A stretch of DNA of 60,512 bases from an uncultured Candidatus Berkelbacteria bacterium (GTDB taxonomy: Bacteria > Patescibacteriota > UBA1384 > 2-12-FULL-50-11). The notes under the pieces are model-generated. The model worked only from the letters and a program-made list of their open reading frames with translations, was not told the origin of the DNA and did not search any database. A program made the position numbers and the translations under genes. The stretch is from positions 1 through 60,512 of the forward strand of contig CAIMEH010000027.1 in assembly GCA_903839975.1 (NCBI GenBank), read 5' to 3'. This document shows positions 40,025 to 49,760 of this stretch, piece after piece. The number at the start of each line of letters is the position of its first letter. The first letter of the stretch is position 1.

Positions 40025-42379
40025 ATGACTCCACAAGTTACTCCGGCACCAGCTCAAAATATTAGTCGGGCGTTTCTTGAATCCTTGATTGCCAAAGGAT
40101 TGATCAAAGATGGTTTTAGACAAGTTTTATCTGGCCGGGATTTACCTGATATTCAGGATTACTTACTTACGAAACAGCTTTTATCCAAAGAACAGATTAA
40201 TCAAGAGCTAGCGGCTTTATTCGGCCTAACATATATTCACCTTACCGGCAGAACAATTCCACCGGCAGCATTATCTATTCTTCCGATAGAAGTGGCCAAA
40301 CAATTTAAGATGGTTCCGTATGATCTACAAGGACTGGATTTATATTTAGCAGTGGCCGAGCCAGCCAATCTCCAGGGCGGAGCGCCCAAAGCTATCGCAG
40401 CTATCAGACAAGAGAAAGGTTTAAGGCTTCATTTAGCAGTTGCGCCAATTGAAGAAATAAACGAAGTTCTTTCAGCCGAAAGCAAACCCGCAACACCGCA
40501 ACCCCCACTCGTAGAAAGCCAACCAGTACCGTCACAGAGTGTTGGCGATTCTGAGAACGTTCAGTCTCTAAATAAAAAAGATCTAATTAACGAAGTTGAA
40601 CCAAGGGATAAGCCTATCGACCTAACCACAATTCAAATACCCAAAGAAACTCTCAATAAAATTCCTTATGAGGTAGCCAAAAAATATAGCATTATTGTTT
40701 TTGGCACCGAGCAGCCAAAGAGCAATCTTGAAGTGCCGATGATAAAAGTGGCAATCGTTAATTTTGCCGATAATCACGTTCGCGAGATTTTGGCCTACAT
40801 CGAACAGCGAAATAAAGTTTTAATCGATCGCTACTCTACTACCAAAGAATCGTTTGAAGCGGCCCTGAAAGGTTACGGACAGCCAGCTATGCCAATTACT
40901 CCAGCACCGAGCCAGCCAATTCCACGACCACCAGAAACTTCGGATACAGCTGTGGCAACTGTTTCAACGCAGTCGAGACCATTAGAAAGCCCAACAGAGG
41001 GTCTAGCTATTTCAGCTGCCGAGATGACCAATAAGCCAACCAGCGTAACAGACGAAACCCCAACAGTAATGTCTAATCAAAACCAGCGAGACTTGGAGGA
41101 CGAGGACATCGTCAAAGATCTGCCAAACAAAATTAATTCCGTTGAAGATTTGGCGGTAGTCTATAAGAGTGGGATTGTGCCACAGATTGTGGCCGCAACT
41201 ATTCTGTTGGGCGTAAAAATGCGTGCCAGCGATGTTCATATTGAAGCCAGCAAAGAGGAAGTAAGAATCCGCTATCGAATCGACGGTATTCTACACGATG
41301 TCATCCGCGTTCCAGCTTTTCTACATGCGCCGTTAATCTCACGTATAAAAATTCTCTCCAAGATGAAGATCGACGAGCAGCGAATACCACAGGATGGCCG
41401 TTTCGATGTTGTGGTAGAGAAGCGCCAAGTTGACGTTCGTGTTTCCACTATGCCAACAGTTCATGGCGAAAAGATTGTAATGCGACTTTTGGATAAAAGT
41501 AGCGGAATAATGTCGCTGGAGCAATTAGGAGTAACTGGCAGTAACTTCGATGTTTTAATTAAAAATGTTAATAAACCTTATGGTGTGATTTTATCAACTG
41601 GTCCAACCGGATCTGGTAAATCCACCACGCTTTACGCTATCCTTACCCGTATTAGCAAGCCAGGCGTAAACATTGTTACGTTGGAAGATCCAGTTGAATA
41701 TGAACTTCCGGGTATCAACCAAGCTCAGGTTAAACCACAGATTGGTTTCACTTTTGCCGAAGGTCTGCGCTCGGTTTTGCGCCAAGATCCAAACATTATT
41801 ATGGTTGGCGAAATTCGTGACCTGGAAACTGCCGCAATGTCTACTCACGCCGCCCTAACTGGTCACCTAGTCCTTTCCACATTGCACACCAACGATGCTT
41901 CTGGCGCCTTGCCTCGTCTTATCGATATGGGCGTGGAACCGTTCCTAATCACATCTTCGATTAACTGCGTTATCGGTCAACGTTTGGTGCGCCGTGTCTG
42001 TGAGAGTTGCCGCGAGCCAGAAGTAATTCCTGAAGCAGTAAAGAATTTTGTTAAGAAAGAGCTGAGCGAGATTCCTTCCGGCCAGCTTAAAGATCTCGAT
42101 TTAGAGAAGATGGTTTTCTATCATGGTCGAGGTTGTCCAAACTGTAATAACGGCTATCAGGGTCGTATCGGTATCTTCGAAGTTCTGCCAATGACCGAGA
42201 ACATCGAAGAGTTGGCAGTTAAAAAAGCCCCAGCTAGCGAACTGCGTCGCCAGGCCATTAAAGATGGCATGATGACTATGGTTCAGGATGGTTTTATTAA
42301 GGCTCTAAAGGGTATTACTACTGTTGACGAGGTTATGCGGGTGACGACTACTTCATACAAAGAGGTGCCCGAGGTCTAG
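40025..42379 (+). CDS. pilB: Type IV pilus extension ATPase PilB
   Basis: The 784-residue protein has two N-terminal MshEN-like regions (about 10-150 and 200-290) separated by a Pro/Ser-rich linker. A GspE/PilB ATPase follows: Walker A GPTGSGKST (526-534), VTLEDPVEYELPGINQAQVK, the Asp box FAEGLRSVLRQDPNIIMVGE and the His box THAALTGHLVLSTLHTNDA. A tetracysteine zinc site (CESC..CPNC) follows. It powers pilus assembly. It is longer than the usual 560-580 residues because of the duplicated N-domain. Confidence 0.95.
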   Translation: MTPQVTPAPAQNISRAFLESLIAKGLIKDGFRQVLSGRDLPDIQDYLLTKQLLSKEQINQELAALFGLTYIHLTGRTIPPAALSILPIEVAKQFKMVPYDLQGLDLYLAVAEPANLQGGAPKAIAAIRQEKGLRLHLAVAPIEEINEVLSAESKPATPQPPLVESQPVPSQSVGDSENVQSLNKKDLINEVEPRDKPIDLTTIQIPKETLNKIPYEVAKKYSIIVFGTEQPKSNLEVPMIKVAIVNFADNHVREILAYIEQRNKVLIDRYSTTKESFEAALKGYGQPAMPITPAPSQPIPRPPETSDTAVATVSTQSRPLESPTEGLAISAAEMTNKPTSVTDETPTVMSNQNQRDLEDEDIVKDLPNKINSVEDLAVVYKSGIVPQIVAATILLGVKMRASDVHIEASKEEVRIRYRIDGILHDVIRVPAFLHAPLISRIKILSKMKIDEQRIPQDGRFDVVVEKRQVDVRVSTMPTVHGEKIVMRLLDKSSGIMSLEQLGVTGSNFDVLIKNVNKPYGVILSTGPTGSGKSTTLYAILTRISKPGVNIVTLEDPVEYELPGINQAQVKPQIGFTFAEGLRSVLRQDPNIIMVGEIRDLETAAMSTHAALTGHLVLSTLHTNDASGALPRLIDMGVEPFLITSSINCVIGQRLVRRVCESCREPEVIPEAVKNFVKKELSEIPSGQLKDLDLEKMVFYHGRGCPNCNNGYQGRIGIFEVLPMTENIEELAVKKAPASELRRQAIKDGMMTMVQDGFIKALKGITTVDEVMRVTTTSYKEVPEV

Positions 42380-42429
42380 CGATGAAAACGATTACTGTGT
42401 AACGTAAAAAGAAGAGGGGAGAATATACA

Positions 42430-43497
42430 ATGGCCGAAGCAATGACAACCCAAATGAAGGAGCTGCTAGATATCGCAATTGAAAAGAATGCGAGCGATCT
42501 TCACGTAACCAACGGCTTACCGGCGATGATCCGTATCGACGGCAGACTAATTCCAGTACCAGGTGCGGCCGTTATTACCCCTGAAACTTCGGAACGACTT
42601 TTAATGAGTATTATGACCACCGAGCAGGTGGAGCGTTTAAATCAGCGTCGTGAGCTAGATTTCTCCTTTGGCTATCAAAAGATGCGTTTCCGAACCAATG
42701 CTTTCTATCAAAAAGGTAGTTTAAGTGCCGCCCTTCGTCTAATTCCAATGGCTATCAAAACAATGGAGCAACTAGGTGTCCCACCAATTCTGGAGCGCTT
42801 TGCAGAGCCAAGCCAAGGTTTTGTAATTATTACCGGCCCAACTGGTCACGGAAAAACCACCACATTAGCCGCCCTTATCCAGAGTATTAACGTGAAACGT
42901 GCTGAACATATTATTACTATCGAAGATCCTATCGAGTATGTCTTTGAGCACAGCAAATCAATTATCGTTCAGCGTGAAGTTGGCTCCGACACCAACTCGT
43001 TTAGTCGTGCTCTGCGTAGCGCCCTTCGTGAAGATCCAAACGTTGTTCTGGTCGGTGAGATGCGTGATTTGGAAACAATCGAAGCTGCTCTAACCTTAGC
43101 CGAAACCGGTCACTTAGTTTTTACTACATTGCACACCAACTCCGCTTCCCAAACCGCCGACCGTATTATTGATGTTTTCCCACCACACCAGCAGGAACAG
43201 GTACGAATGCAGCTAGCTAATGTTTTACTTGGTGTTGTTTCACAAAGATTACTGCCAAGAGTTCAGGGTGGGCGAGTTCTGGCCAGCGAAATTATGATTG
43301 CTAACTCGGCAGTTAGAAACACTATTCGCGAAGGCAAAACTCATCAGCTACCAAACATTATCCAAACCTCAGCATCGGAAGGCATGATCTCGCTAGACAA
43401 GGTTCTAGCCGAGCTTGTTAGCCGCGGCGACATCACTATTGATACGGCTCTTACTTGGGCGCTTGATCCAAAAGCCTTCAAGATGATGGTGTATTAG
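42430..43497 (+). CDS. pilT: Type IV pilus retraction ATPase PilT
   Basis: The 355-residue hexameric ATPase has Walker A GPTGHGKT (136-143), IITIEDPIEYVFEHSKSIIVQREVG, the Asp box (SRALRSALREDPNVVLVGEMRDLETIEAAL) and the His box ETGHLVFTTLHTNSASQT. The PAS-like N-domain has NASDLHVTNGLPAMIRIDG. It disassembles pili for retraction. Length is normal. ATG is preceded by gaggggag at 42,413-42,420. Confidence 0.95.
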   Translation: MAEAMTTQMKELLDIAIEKNASDLHVTNGLPAMIRIDGRLIPVPGAAVITPETSERLLMSIMTTEQVERLNQRRELDFSFGYQKMRFRTNAFYQKGSLSAALRLIPMAIKTMEQLGVPPILERFAEPSQGFVIITGPTGHGKTTTLAALIQSINVKRAEHIITIEDPIEYVFEHSKSIIVQREVGSDTNSFSRALRSALREDPNVVLVGEMRDLETIEAALTLAETGHLVFTTLHTNSASQTADRIIDVFPPHQQEQVRMQLANVLLGVVSQRLLPRVQGGRVLASEIMIANSAVRNTIREGKTHQLPNIIQTSASEGMISLDKVLAELVSRGDITIDTALTWALDPKAFKMMVY

Positions 43498-43498
43498 C

Positions 43499-44569
43499 AT
43501 GGCCAAAAAAAGCTACTCGTTAAATATTTTTAACCGAGTCTCGCCGCAAGAGCGAGCATTTATTGCCCGCCAGATGGCGGTAATGCTCGATGCCGGCTTG
43601 CCATTAGTTCAAGCAGTCCAGTCTTTAAGTGAGCAAACTCAAAATCCAGTTGTTCAGCAAGCATTAACGGAATTAACCGAGGATCTGGAAAACGGCTACA
43701 CACTATCCGATGCCGCCAAAAAACATCCAAAACTTTTCAATCATATCTTTATTTCAGTGGTCGCAGCCGGTGAAGCATCTGGAAAGCTTGATGTTGGTTT
43801 GAATCTGTTAGCTGATGAGCTCGAGCGCGACAACAGTTTCCGAGGCCGAGTTGTTGGCGCAATGCTTTATCCAGGATTTATAGTGGTGGCAATGATTGCT
43901 GTCGGAATTATTATGGTTACTAAGATTGTGCCAGCTCTTGAGGCAGTTTTTAAAGAATCGGGTGCTTCATTGCCATGGACAACGCAGTTGGTTGTTACTA
44001 TTACTAACAGTTTAATTAACTTTTGGTACATCTATATACTAGTTATCGGTATTATTATTTACTTATTTACCCGACTTCTGGCGAGCGATGATGGCGCTAG
44101 GGCATTCAACAACTTTTTATTCAAACTTCCGGCAATTGGGCCTCTTTATACTAATTTGGAGATGGCTAGGTTAACTAGAATCCTGGGAATTATGATTGAG
44201 GCTGGTGTGCCGATAATTCAATCGCTTGACTCAGTGGCATTAGTATTGGATTCAGTGGTTTTTCGTGAAACCCTAATTGCCACCGCTAGAAATGTAGAAC
44301 GTGGCGCGCCAATATCACAGACTTTAGCCAAATACGATCAGTTCCCAAGAACAGTAACCCAGATGGTTGCGGTCGGGGAGAAGACTGGAAAATTAGAAGA
44401 AGTATTGGCAAAGCTAGCCGACTACTACGAAACCCAAACTGACCAAGCTACAAAAAACTTTGCGGCGCTTATTGAGCCGGTTATCTTTGTTATCGTCGGC
44501 CTCGGCGTAGCTTTTCTAGTTTTCTCTATTATTGTGCCAATCTACAACCTCTCCGGCGTTATCAAATAA
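43499..44569 (+). CDS. pilC: Type IV pilus inner-membrane platform PilC
   Basis: The 356-residue GspF/PilC family protein has two related cytoplasmic four-helix domains (FIARQMAVMLDAGLPLVQAVQSL near residue 21 and RLTRILGIMIEAGVPIIQSLDSV near 224). Three or four membrane helices end at VGLGVAFLVFSIIVPIYNL. Signature VAAGEASGKLD/VAVGEKTGKLEEVL occurs twice. It follows pilT by 1 nt. Confidence 0.95.
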   Translation: MAKKSYSLNIFNRVSPQERAFIARQMAVMLDAGLPLVQAVQSLSEQTQNPVVQQALTELTEDLENGYTLSDAAKKHPKLFNHIFISVVAAGEASGKLDVGLNLLADELERDNSFRGRVVGAMLYPGFIVVAMIAVGIIMVTKIVPALEAVFKESGASLPWTTQLVVTITNSLINFWYIYILVIGIIIYLFTRLLASDDGARAFNNFLFKLPAIGPLYTNLEMARLTRILGIMIEAGVPIIQSLDSVALVLDSVVFRETLIATARNVERGAPISQTLAKYDQFPRTVTQMVAVGEKTGKLEEVLAKLADYYETQTDQATKNFAALIEPVIFVIVGLGVAFLVFSIIVPIYNLSGVIK

Positions 44570-44706
44570 TTTGTCCAAACTTGACACTTGAGCCCATCTG
44601 CGGTGAGATGGGTATATAGCTTTCACCCTACCTTTTGGAGAGGGGCAGATGTGAGTCTGTTAGGGTCGACGAAAGTTTAAAAATATTTTTCCTTCGAAGG
44701 AGAAAA

Positions 44707-45237
44707 ATGAAATTACACAAAATGATGAAAAAAGGGTTTACGCTTATTGAGCTTTTGGTGGTTATCGCCATCATCGGTATCTTGGCATCTTTGATTATTG
44801 TCTCGCTAAACGGGGCACGAACCAAGGCTTCAGATACTCAGCTCAAGAATAATGCCCGAAACGTTGACACAGCCCTAGCACAATATGCTACGGATAATAA
44901 TAGTAACTATCCAAACAGTATAACCGCAGGAGAGGTGTCCACTGCTCTCTCAACACCTTTAACCAGCTATCTAAGCTCGGCTAATGTTTACGCACATCCA
45001 AAGACAGACGCAAAGTATGTATCGGACGCCGCTTCCTTGAGCACGAAATACTTACAGGTCTGGGGTTTGCAGACTAAAACCGACACAGTTGTTACTTCTG
45101 CTAATGGAACTTATCAGTTAGCTGCAAGTGGCACCATTGTGCAAAATACTCTAACTATTGCTGGTATTGCGACCGGCGAGGGTACTTCCACGCCTTACCC
45201 ATATGGTCTTGCGTTTGTGACCTACGGTCCACAGTAA
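44707..45237 (+). CDS. Major-type pilin (type IV prepilin)
   Basis: From ATG 44707, behind aaggag, the protein is 176 residues. It has the leader MKLHKMMKKG and then FTLIELLVVIAIIGILASLIIV, a canonical G/F cleavage site with Glu5. The next part (RTKASDTQLKNNARNVDTALAQYATDN) is the pilin helix. It is monocistronic between pilC and the family I repeat, which fits a highly expressed major pilin. There is a hairpin (cccatc/gatggg) in its leader at 44,592-44,611. Confidence 0.9.
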   Translation: MKLHKMMKKGFTLIELLVVIAIIGILASLIIVSLNGARTKASDTQLKNNARNVDTALAQYATDNNSNYPNSITAGEVSTALSTPLTSYLSSANVYAHPKTDAKYVSDAASLSTKYLQVWGLQTKTDTVVTSANGTYQLAASGTIVQNTLTIAGIATGEGTSTPYPYGLAFVTYGPQ

Positions 45238-45312
45238 AAATTAGTCAAAGACAAAATAATTAAGGGGGCTGCTGTTGCAGCCTCTTTGATGTTGTTCGAA
45301 TATTTTAAAATC

Positions 45313-45475
45313 GAAAATCCCAAAAATTTCTATTGGCCGTCAGTTCAATGTTGGAAATTTTGCCAGGATTTTCACAATACGCCTGTGGCGGCGTGCGGGG
45401 GTACGGGTCGCAAGGGCCTAGGGGGTCGCCTCAAGACTAGACCCCCTGGCCTTTGCAGAAAGGGTGCTTGCACAG
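45313..45475 (+). repeat. Family I structured repeat, copy 3
   Basis: It begins gaaaatcccaaaaatttc, carries the shared core cagttcaatgttggaaattt, then cgcctgtggcggcg. A second hairpin has stem aagggcc..agggggtc paired to gaccccct..ggcctt, and the copy ends aagggtgcttgcaca. The spacer 45,238-45,527 contains nothing else but the pilD promoter. Confidence 0.85.
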
Positions 45476-45514
45476 ATAATATTTGTATTTATTAGAGTTC
45501 TATCAAGTCTTTTG

Positions 45515-45529
45515 GTACAGTAAATATAT
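45515..45529 (+). promoter_or_regulatory. pilD promoter box shared with the pilus operon
   Basis: The 15-mer gtacagtaaatatat equals 38,542-38,556. TACAGT lies 6 nt before the pilD ATG (45,528), so the transcript would be leaderless. No clear -35 is visible. Confidence 0.5.
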
Positions 45530-46310
45530 GGTACTTGAGGGAACGATCGCCTTTATCTTCGGGTTGGTCTACGGCTCATTCTTGAACGTGGTAATCCTAC
45601 GTCTAGACGAGTGGAAAACTATCCTTTACGACCGCTCTCATTGCCCAAACTGTAAAAACGACCTGATGTGGTACGACCTAATCCCGGTTATAAGCTACGC
45701 GTCTTTAGGTGGAAAGTGCCGCTACTGTAAAAAACCAATCTCGGGGCAATATCCAATGGTTGAAATACTTACAGCTGTGCTAGTAACGCTAGGCTATTTC
45801 TTGGTATTCACAAGTAACTGGCCACTATGGCGCGAGATTGTAGCTTTTGCGCTACTCATTCTGGCACTTGGCTCAATTATGACAATTCTCTGGCAAGATT
45901 TACGGGAGATGATGATTCCAGATAGTATCTCATACGCGTTACTATTTTTTGCCATCCTGTTTTCTTGGGCCTTTACCGGCGATTTTCTAAAGACCATCTA
46001 CGGTGGCCTGGTTGGCTTCTTGCCGATTGCATTGCTGGTATATCCTAGTCGTGGCAAATGGATGGGGGAGGGTGATGTAAAACTAGCGACCGCTCTTGGT
46101 TTGCTTGTTGGTTTTCCTTCGGCCGCTGTATTTATGGTTATGGCATTCTTTAGTGGTGGTTTATACGGTGCCATCGCTTTAATCGCTAAAAAAGCCAAAC
46201 TCAAAACGGCGGTACCATTTGCTCCATTTCTAATTTTCGGTGCACTAATAGCGCTATTTTGGGGCAAGGATTTGGTCAACTGGTACTTGGCATTTGCCCT
46301 GGGGCAATAA
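45528..46310 (+). CDS. pilD: Prepilin peptidase / N-methyltransferase PilD
   Basis: The 260-residue membrane enzyme has the N-terminal methylase domain with two CxxC pairs (C39/C42 and C64/C67) and the aspartyl protease motifs WQDLREMMIPD (D124) and GEGDVKL (D183). It cleaves and methylates the pilins in this window. ATG 45528 gives the typical FGLVYGSFLNVVILRL start; 15 further upstream residues in frame are not conserved. It precedes four minor-pilin genes. Confidence 0.95.
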   Translation: MVLEGTIAFIFGLVYGSFLNVVILRLDEWKTILYDRSHCPNCKNDLMWYDLIPVISYASLGGKCRYCKKPISGQYPMVEILTAVLVTLGYFLVFTSNWPLWREIVAFALLILALGSIMTILWQDLREMMIPDSISYALLFFAILFSWAFTGDFLKTIYGGLVGFLPIALLVYPSRGKWMGEGDVKLATALGLLVGFPSAAVFMVMAFFSGGLYGAIALIAKKAKLKTAVPFAPFLIFGALIALFWGKDLVNWYLAFALGQ

Positions 46311-46901
46311 ATGATTCGTAGGGGTTTTACACTCGTTGAGCTGCTGGTTACTATATCGATAATCGGATTACTTACAGGTTTGTTTATTCCGGCCGTAAAT
46401 CGCTCACTCACTAACAATAATATCGCCAACGACGCTGAACTTTTGGGCTCAAAAATCGAATCCGCTAGATTACTAGCGGGATCCACTCAGCAATTCGATC
46501 AAACAACTGGTGCCATCGGCTATTATGGTATTTTTATCTCCCCAGCTAATAACGCTGCCTTTTATATCGTTAGGCTAACAGGAGTTGCCGGAAGCCTGTC
46601 TTTCGATACAAATAATTGTGACGTAAATGTGGTTAAAAATCAGGTTAGTGCCGGCTCTGGATCGTGCATCGTTGAGACTGTAAAACTTACAAACGGCGTA
46701 ACTATTACTCCAGCTAACTTCCAACCCGACTCAACTAATCCATTTATTATATTCAAAACACCTACGCAACTTATTTATTCGGTTAACGGCGACAGCGCGA
46801 TTGCGCCAGTTTCTAACTGGGAGATTGATTTGAAAACCAGCACCAAAACTGCCAGAGTAATAGTAGATATGGTTTCGGCAAAAACAAACGTAACCTACTA
46901 A
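46311..46901 (+). CDS. Minor pilin (GspH/FimT-like)
   Basis: The 196-residue protein starts MIRRG, then FTLVELLVTISIIGLLTGLF with Glu5. The remainder (DAELLGSKIESARLLAGSTQ and beta-strand rich C-terminus ending VSAKTNVTY) fits a GspH/FimT-type minor pilin. It starts immediately after the pilD stop and leads the minor-pilin set that primes pilus assembly. Confidence 0.87.
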   Translation: MIRRGFTLVELLVTISIIGLLTGLFIPAVNRSLTNNNIANDAELLGSKIESARLLAGSTQQFDQTTGAIGYYGIFISPANNAAFYIVRLTGVAGSLSFDTNNCDVNVVKNQVSAGSGSCIVETVKLTNGVTITPANFQPDSTNPFIIFKTPTQLIYSVNGDSAIAPVSNWEIDLKTSTKTARVIVDMVSAKTNVTY

Positions 46902-46903
46902 AA

Positions 46904-47656
46904 ATGCAAAAGAGGGGATTCACACTACTTGAAGTTCTAATTGCCGGAGGCGTCTTATTTATTGTATCATCAGCTGTTGTTGGGCTTAGTAACGCTATTG
47001 TTCAAGGTACGAGCACTACCAGCGATACGGCTCAAACTAGTCTCTGGGCTCAAGAAGGGTTGGAGTTAGTTGGAAAAATCCGTGATGATAACGTAACAGC
47101 CAATAGAACCTGGTTGGATGCCTCAACCGATCCATCTGTTTACGGTTGGTACTACTTAAAACAAGTTCCAGATCCGGCAGATAATACTAAAACAACCTGG
47201 ACGTTGCAGAAAACTAGCTTATTCGGATCGACGGCAAATTTAAGCGATATTTATAGCCAAGGGGTTAATAGCAGTATAGGTGCCGCCCTAAATAGTCAAA
47301 ACGCAAATCAAAACCTTGTCGGCTATCGCTTAATTTGTATTGAGGCCTACGGCGCGAACGACACTAGTGCAGATAGTACTCTTGCCTCCTGTAATAACTC
47401 CAACCAAAATGATGGCTTTAGGAATATTACCAATATCACGGGATGTCAGGTTGCTGGCAGTACTTCGAACGCAAACGATACTTATTGTCAGCTAACCCAA
47501 GGTAGTTTAACTCTTGACGGCAGTAGTACTTTTGTCCCACCTGGCAATGCCTTAAAAGTTCGGTCTGTAATTGTCTGGCAGAATGGAACTTCGTTCAAAG
47601 ATTTTGATTTGAGCTCAGTCTTAACAAACTGGCGTATACCAGGGAGTGGAGTTTGA
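46904..47656 (+). CDS. Minor pilin (PilV/GspI-like)
   Basis: The 250-residue protein starts MQKRG, then FTLLEVLIAGGVLFIVSSAV with Glu5. The following helix (SDTAQTSLWAQEGLELVGKIRDDN) is typical of PilV/GspI. The C-terminal domain is Asn/Ser/Thr rich with several cysteines. It lies 2 nt after the previous pilin gene and overlaps the next by 4 nt. Confidence 0.87.
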   Translation: MQKRGFTLLEVLIAGGVLFIVSSAVVGLSNAIVQGTSTTSDTAQTSLWAQEGLELVGKIRDDNVTANRTWLDASTDPSVYGWYYLKQVPDPADNTKTTWTLQKTSLFGSTANLSDIYSQGVNSSIGAALNSQNANQNLVGYRLICIEAYGANDTSADSTLASCNNSNQNDGFRNITNITGCQVAGSTSNANDTYCQLTQGSLTLDGSSTFVPPGNALKVRSVIVWQNGTSFKDFDLSSVLTNWRIPGSGV

Positions 47657-48330
47657 TGAAAGGTTTTACCTTGCTTGAGCTCTTAGTGTCGGTGACTATT
47701 TTTGCAGGAATAATTATTTTATCTATGGCGGTTTTTGCAAGAACAATTAGTTCTTCAGCTAGGGCAAATAATACCAGGCAGAAAACTGAAGCTGCCAGAT
47801 CGATCTCCGATCAGATTTCTGGTGATTTTCGCTATGTCTCAACAACAAAGGATATTACCGTTGGATTCGGTTGTCCGGCACCGGCAACAAATGAAAAATG
47901 GTTCGGCTACTGCTATGGCTCTTTTTCTACCGGTTTAGTGTCGTCCGATGGCCTGTTCATGCTATTAAAATACCCAGGACAAGACGCAGATACTTACACA
48001 GCTAGAACCTATTACTTTGACGGTGTTAACAATATTTTTATGGGAGAGGCGGGAGTTGGGCACGAATGCAAACTTTCACTATCAAATTGTCAGCCAACAG
48101 CCTCAACCTCGACGGCCGGATTGCTATCCTCGTCTTATTGGATCGATCACCCAGCTGGAACTCAGATCTTCTCTGGGCAGGGTCAGACTACTACTGGGTC
48201 TGGTTTTCTTAATCTAGTCTTAACCATAAAACCAAACAACACACTAGCTCACTGTAGTGGCGCCGGTAGCGTTGATATTGGCACATGCTATTCATTAAAC
48301 AGTACACTAGTACCTGGAGGGCTTAACTGA
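47653..48330 (+). CDS. Minor pilin (PilW/GspJ-like)
   Basis: The 225-residue protein starts MMKG, then FTLLELLVSVTIFAGIIILS with Glu5. The helix TRQKTEAARSISDQISGDFRYV matches the GspJ/PilW pattern. The C-terminal part has several cysteines. It overlaps both neighbours (4 nt and 1 nt), so the minor pilins are made in fixed proportion. Confidence 0.87.
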   Translation: MMKGFTLLELLVSVTIFAGIIILSMAVFARTISSSARANNTRQKTEAARSISDQISGDFRYVSTTKDITVGFGCPAPATNEKWFGYCYGSFSTGLVSSDGLFMLLKYPGQDADTYTARTYYFDGVNNIFMGEAGVGHECKLSLSNCQPTASTSTAGLLSSSYWIDHPAGTQIFSGQGQTTTGSGFLNLVLTIKPNNTLAHCSGAGSVDIGTCYSLNSTLVPGGLN

Positions 48331-49280
48331 TGAAAAAAGGTAGTAGTCTAATCTTGGTAATGTTAGTTATTTCAAGCGTGATAACCGTAATTGTTGGCGC
48401 ACAAAGAATTGCTTTAGTGCAGTTTCAGCAGGCCGGTCAGAGCGATGACAATGTTCAAGCATATTCGGCAGCGAAAGCCGGCATCGAAGATGGGCTCTTA
48501 CGTTTCCGCTACAATAAAAACGCTGCAACCTCAGACGGTAAATCGTATCGTTTCGATCTGAAAACAGGCAGCTCTAGTGGTGAGGTTACTAATAATACCA
48601 AAGTCACCACAACAAATGACCAGATTTATGATCTTAAAATGGTCTACAAAACAAACAAAACCAGCAGTATTAGCGATTCGGGTGTATTTACTCCGGACCC
48701 TAACTTAACCATCTCTGATACCTCCGGCGTCGGCGTCAATAATGGTTTCCTAGAGTTGTCTGGCTTTGGCACAACGCAATACTATCTAAATGCACAATTT
48801 CGTTTTGTTAATCCAGGAACAAATACCGACTGTAATGTGGTAAGTTCTGTTCCGCCATTTGTGGAGATCCAGCAGGTTAATAAGAACATAACCTCGCAGG
48901 GTAGTAACTCAGTCAATGTCCAAGCGACTATCAACCTAGCAACGCATCGATTCGACTCTTCTGCCAGTGGCAATTTCACCATCAACCCAACCGGTTTTAC
49001 AACTACATCAATAAGATTCCGGTCGTACTACTGCGACGTCCAGTATGGTTTTTCGGCCACTACCAGCAATAACGACACCAAACCAAGTACGTCAGGCGTT
49101 GGCTTTAACGATGTCTCTACTACAATTACCGCCACAGGTTACTATGGCCAGTCACAGCGAACTTTACTCGCTTCAGTAGATCGAAATACCGGTCGTTTAA
49201 TTAGCATCTACGACTTCACTGCATATGCTGGAGGTGGTACTGCCGGTCCTGGCAGTGGAAATATCAACGTTGCTCCGTAG
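48330..49280 (+). CDS. PilX/GspK-like minor pilin without Glu5
   Basis: The 316-residue protein starts MKKG, then SSLILVMLVISSVITVIVGA, a hydrophobic helix with no Glu at position 5, as in PilX/GspK, which cap the pilus tip. DDNVQAYSAAKAGIEDGLLRF matches the PilX family. It ends the operon. The large ectodomain (about 280 residues, Ser/Thr/Asn rich) may be exposed at the tip. Confidence 0.82.
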   Translation: MKKGSSLILVMLVISSVITVIVGAQRIALVQFQQAGQSDDNVQAYSAAKAGIEDGLLRFRYNKNAATSDGKSYRFDLKTGSSSGEVTNNTKVTTTNDQIYDLKMVYKTNKTSSISDSGVFTPDPNLTISDTSGVGVNNGFLELSGFGTTQYYLNAQFRFVNPGTNTDCNVVSSVPPFVEIQQVNKNITSQGSNSVNVQATINLATHRFDSSASGNFTINPTGFTTTSIRFRSYYCDVQYGFSATTSNNDTKPSTSGVGFNDVSTTITATGYYGQSQRTLLASVDRNTGRLISIYDFTAYAGGGTAGPGSGNINVAP

Positions 49281-49306
49281 ACAAAAAAGCTTTTGTTTGG
49301 CATATT
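49278..49306 (+). promoter_or_regulatory. rnhA promoter, apparently leaderless
   Basis: TAGACA (49,278-49,283), a 17-nt spacer and CATATT (49,301-49,306) precede ATG 49315 by 8 nt, so transcription would start at or next to the start codon. The box overlaps the end of the pilX-like gene. Confidence 0.55.
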
Positions 49307-49314
49307 GCTAAAGC

Positions 49315-49749
49315 ATGATAGAGATTAATATTCATACCGATGGCGCTTCTCGAGGAAATCCAGGCAAAGCGGCAATTGCTTATGTTATTGAAGGTTTGCC
49401 GAGTGGCAAAGTTGAATTTGCCGAAACTATCGGCGAGACTACCAATAATCAGGCCGAGTACCAAGCGTTGGTGCGCGCACTAACTAACCTGTCTGAATTC
49501 TCACCATCCAACTACGAGATTAACTGCTACGCCGACAGTGAACTGATGGTTAAACAATTAAACGGCGAGTATCGGGTGAAAGATGCCTTACTTCGTCCGC
49601 ATTTTCAAGCTATTCAAGATATAGTTAAGGATTTCAAGAAACTCGGAAATAATTTTACCTTTATCGCCGTAAGGCGAGCCGAAAACAAACGGGCCGACGA
49701 ACTCGGCAATATGGCTCTGGACGATGAGAAGCGTCAAGAAATTCATTGA
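49315..49749 (+). CDS. rnhA: Ribonuclease HI family protein
   Basis: The 144-residue protein has the RNase H fold with IHTDGASRGNPG (first Asp, residues about 6-17), TNNQAEYQALVRAL (Glu), YADSELMVKQLNG (Asp) and the late basic/Asp part RRAENKRADELGN (Asp). It hydrolyses RNA in RNA-DNA hybrids; the pattern is that of the short archaeal-like or reverse-transcriptase-like RNase HI. It is followed by a family II repeat. Confidence 0.9.
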   Translation: MIEINIHTDGASRGNPGKAAIAYVIEGLPSGKVEFAETIGETTNNQAEYQALVRALTNLSEFSPSNYEINCYADSELMVKQLNGEYRVKDALLRPHFQAIQDIVKDFKKLGNNFTFIAVRRAENKRADELGNMALDDEKRQEIH

Positions 49750-49760
49750 TAATGAATTTT

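Noticed and set aside
45286-45495. 69-codon ORF in the spacer before pilD
   Set aside because: It lies inside the family I repeat; its codons follow the hairpin, not protein-like use.
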